In this document: positions 62,292 through 64,000 of the stretch, piece after piece
How positions within the stretch are numbered: the stretch's first letter is position 1
How the letters are laid out: every line of letters starts with the position of its first letter
Assembly (NCBI GenBank): GCA_030601885.1
Contig: JAUWAU010000003.1
Location: forward strand, 1 to 64,000
Length of the DNA stretch: 64,000 bases
Direction: 5' to 3'
Source: Armatimonadota bacterium
GTDB lineage: Bacteria; Armatimonadota; Zipacnadia; JAUWAU01
Translations under genes and position numbers: made by a program
The notes under the pieces: generated by a model
What the model was told of the DNA's origin: nothing
Database searches by the model: none
The model's input: only the letters and a program-made list of their open reading frames with translations

Positions 62292-63844
62292 GCCAATCCC
62301 TCCTCCGCCAGCTTCACGGCATCTAGCTGCGCCATGGCCTTCAGCATCGTCTCCTCGTATTCCCGCTCCGGCACCGAGTCGGCCACGATACCGGCGCCGG
62401 CCTGAGCGTGTGCGGTGGCGCCCTTGATAACCATCGTCCGAATCGTGATAGCCGTATCCATGCTGCCGGAATAGCTGAAGTAGCCGATGGCACCGCCGTA
62501 TGGGCCGCGACGAGTCGGCTCCAGCTCGTCGATGATCTCCATCGCCCGTATCTTCGGCGCGCCGGACAGCGTTCCCGCCGGGAAGCAGGCGCGCAGCAGG
62601 TCGAACTGGTCCCTGTCCTCGGCGAGCCGCCCGACCACGTTGGAGACGATGTGCATGACGTGCGAGTAGCGCTCCACCACCATGAGCTCGTCCACGACGA
62701 CGCTCCCGTACTCGCACACGCGGCCGATGTCGTTACGGTGCAGATCAACGAGCATGATGTGCTCGGCGCGCTCCTTCTCGTCCGCCAGCAGCTCCTCCGC
62801 CAGCGCCGCGTCTTCGGCCGCTGTCTTTCCGCGCCGCCTGGTGCCGGCAATGGGCCGGGTGATCACCTCGCCGGCGTCCTCCGTGACGAGAATCTCGGGC
62901 GAGGCGCCGACGATCTTCAGGTCGCCGAAGCTCAGATAGAACATGTACGGCGACGGGTTGACCGAGCGCAGCGCCCGATAGATCACGAAGGGGTCGCAGC
63001 CGATCTCCATGGAGAGACGCTGCGACAGGACGACCTGGATAACGTCACCGGCCGCGATGTACTCCTTGGCCGTCCGCACCATGTCCTCGTACTGCTCCTG
63101 GGAGACGTTGGCCCGCACCTCGCCGGCGCGGCCGTTGCCGCCCGAGTCAAGCGGCGGGAGCGGCTGCTGCAGGACGGCGATGACCTCCTCGATCCGCCGC
63201 CGGGCGGCGTCGTACGCCGCGCCCGGATCGTCCCCGGTGTCAACCGGAACGTTTTCAAGGATACGGATCTTGTGCTGCACGTGATCGAAGATGACCACGG
63301 TGCCGGTGAGCATGAACCCGCAGTCCGGGAGCTGGAGATCGTCTTCCGTGTCGTCGGGGAGCTGCTCGAAGAAGCGGACGATGTCGTAGCCCATGAAGCC
63401 CACGGCACCGCCGCTGAAGCGTTCCCAGCCTTCGATGGGCACGTAGGCGCGAGCGTGCAGATGCTGCTTGAGGAGGTCGAGGGGATCGGCGTCCGGGGGA
63501 AGCTCTGACGCCGTGGTCTCGCAGCCGTCCGGCGTGGTCGTGACGCTGCGACCGTGGCTGAACAGCACCGCCGCTGGCTGCACTCCCATGTAGCTGTAGC
63601 GGGCCACATTCTCGCCGCCGGCCACGCTTTCCAGCAGAAAGGCGTACTCGCCATTGCGCGCGGTGAGCTTCAGGAACGCCGAGACGGGCGTCTCCAGGTC
63701 GGCGAGGATCTCCCGGTAGACGGGCACCAGCGCCCCGCGCTCAGCGCCTCGGAGCGCCTCTTCTGCTTGCTCACAGAAGACCTCGCGAGTCGGACGGTAC
63801 GGCTGCGCGCCCTCCTGCGACCGCGCGCTTTCACTGCGTATCAC
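62288..63844 (-). CDS. trpE: Anthranilate synthase component I
   Basis: About 518 residues. The N-terminal part has the feedback-inhibition motif FLLESVAGG (LLES, tryptophan binding). The chorismate-binding domain shows [39 protein letters not shown] and [13 protein letters not shown]. It makes anthranilate from chorismate. The start is uncertain: GTGs at 63844, 63847 and 63892 are in frame. I choose 63844 because the tiny ORF ATG-GGG-TGG-TGA, with an ideal AAGGAG, ends on it. It is the first gene of the trp operon. Confidence 0.94.
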   Translation of the reverse strand: MIRSESARSQEGAQPYRPTREVFCEQAEEALRGAERGALVPVYREILADLETPVSAFLKLTARNGEYAFLLESVAGGENVARYSYMGVQPAAVLFSHGRSVTTTPDGCETTASELPPDADPLDLLKQHLHARAYVPIEGWERFSGGAVGFMGYDIVRFFEQLPDDTEDDLQLPDCGFMLTGTVVIFDHVQHKIRILENVPVDTGDDPGAAYDAARRRIEEVIAVLQQPLPPLDSGGNGRAGEVRANVSQEQYEDMVRTAKEYIAAGDVIQVVLSQRLSMEIGCDPFVIYRALRSVNPSPYMFYLSFGDLKIVGASPEILVTEDAGEVITRPIAGTRRRGKTAAEDAALAEELLADEKERAEHIMLVDLHRNDIGRVCEYGSVVVDELMVVERYSHVMHIVSNVVGRLAEDRDQFDLLRACFPAGTLSGAPKIRAMEIIDELEPTRRGPYGGAIGYFSYSGSMDTAITIRTMVIKGATAHAQAGAGIVADSVPEREYEETMLKAMAQLDAVKLAEEGLA

Positions 63845-63867
63845 CACCCCATGTTCATCAACTCCTT
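63841..63867 (-). promoter_or_regulatory. Possible Trp-codon mini-ORF coupled to trpE start
   Basis: AAGGAG at 63862-63867 lies 9 bases before an ATG (63852) that begins ATG-GGG-TGG-TGA. The only codon before the stop is Trp, and the stop TGA overlaps a GTG in the trpE frame (GTGA). An earlier ATG at 63858 gives M-N-M-G-W. No attenuator hairpin is visible in the about 130 bases that remain before the window end. Confidence 0.35.
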
Positions 63868-64000
63868 TGCTTGCGTTCTGTAGGGGAGGCACCCCCGTAC
63901 TTCTGTTCGCGGCCTTTCCAGCCTCACCATATGCGCCTGTCCTTCGCCGTTTCCGTGTCGTCTTTTCCCTTTTCCCTTCTCCTTTTTCCCTGCCTCAAAC

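Noticed and set aside
1..64000. Prophage, insertion sequence or other complete mobile element
   Set aside because: No transposase, integrase or phage structural gene is recognisable; the repeats and gene fragments are the only signs of mobility.
1..64000. tRNA or rRNA genes
   Set aside because: By reading I found no cloverleaf with the GTTCGAATC-type T-loop and no rRNA-like stretch; a computed scan (tRNAscan-SE, Infernal) would settle it.

Overview
The window is a 64 kb piece of a high-GC bacterial chromosome with no rRNA, tRNA, transposase, phage gene or CRISPR array that I can see. The gene content is secreted glycosidase-like proteins with DUF4038/DUF5060-type domains, a GH106-like enzyme, a heparinase-like protein with paired CxxC motifs, a tricorn protease homologue, Tat-exported aldo/keto-reductase-like proteins, long beta-propeller proteins, PolX and RecO. 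This suits a free-living, polysaccharide-degrading Gram-negative-type bacterium of an uncultured lineage, in the style of Armatimonadota, Planctomycetota, Hydrogenedentota or Latescibacterota. The sequence alone does not decide the phylum.

Region by region: (a) 0.4-2.5 kb holds a small membrane protein, a solitary N4-cytosine-type DNA methyltransferase and a HicB-like protein with a DNA-binding/coiled-coil extension. (b) 2.6-11 kb holds a heparinase-like secreted protein, membrane proteins, a metallo-beta-lactamase-fold hydrolase, a tract of degenerate repeats and hairpins (8.2-8.8 kb) and a trypsin-like protease. (c) 11.5-15.9 kb is a run of three secreted carbohydrate-active-type proteins. 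(d) 15.9-19.9 kb, minus strand, has two tandem DASS-type transporters and a two-domain universal stress protein. (e) 20.2-28.8 kb, minus strand, has two Tat-exported aldo/keto-reductase-like proteins, a tricorn protease homologue, a bifunctional homocysteine methyltransferase/methylenetetrahydrofolate reductase and an ordinary aldo/keto reductase. (f) 29-35 kb has a nucleotidyltransferase-like gene and two giant propeller proteins, with 7 and 12 repeats of exactly 47 residues, that share one C-terminal module. (g) 35.7-52.4 kb mixes sugar-metabolism genes (sugar isomerase/epimerase, phosphodiesterase, MFS transporter, GH-like protein, fucose/arabinose-isomerase-like protein, sialidase-like protein, mannonate dehydratase-like protein, GH106-like enzyme) with toxin-antitoxin-like genes (HicB with a broken hicA; PBECR2-like/DUF2283). 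(h) 52.7-54.5 kb is a GAF-GGDEF diguanylate cyclase. (i) 54.5-63.9 kb, minus strand, is a tryptophan operon in the order trpE-trpG-NifU-like-trpD-trpC-trpB-trpA, followed by a 26-codon ORF, recO and polX. trpF is absent from the cluster.

The carbohydrate genes suggest attack on plant- or algal-type polysaccharides outside the cell, with isomerase and dehydratase steps for deoxysugars or uronates inside. The most unusual non-coding feature is a set of short intergenic palindromes. In the 8.2-8.8 kb tract the stem sequence differs completely between copies while pairing and flanks are kept. Related palindromes recur at 20.1, 22.3, 39.2, 41.9, 48.3 and 61.3 kb. Several gene remnants (12.95, 37.9, 46.0 kb) show recent decay and rearrangement.
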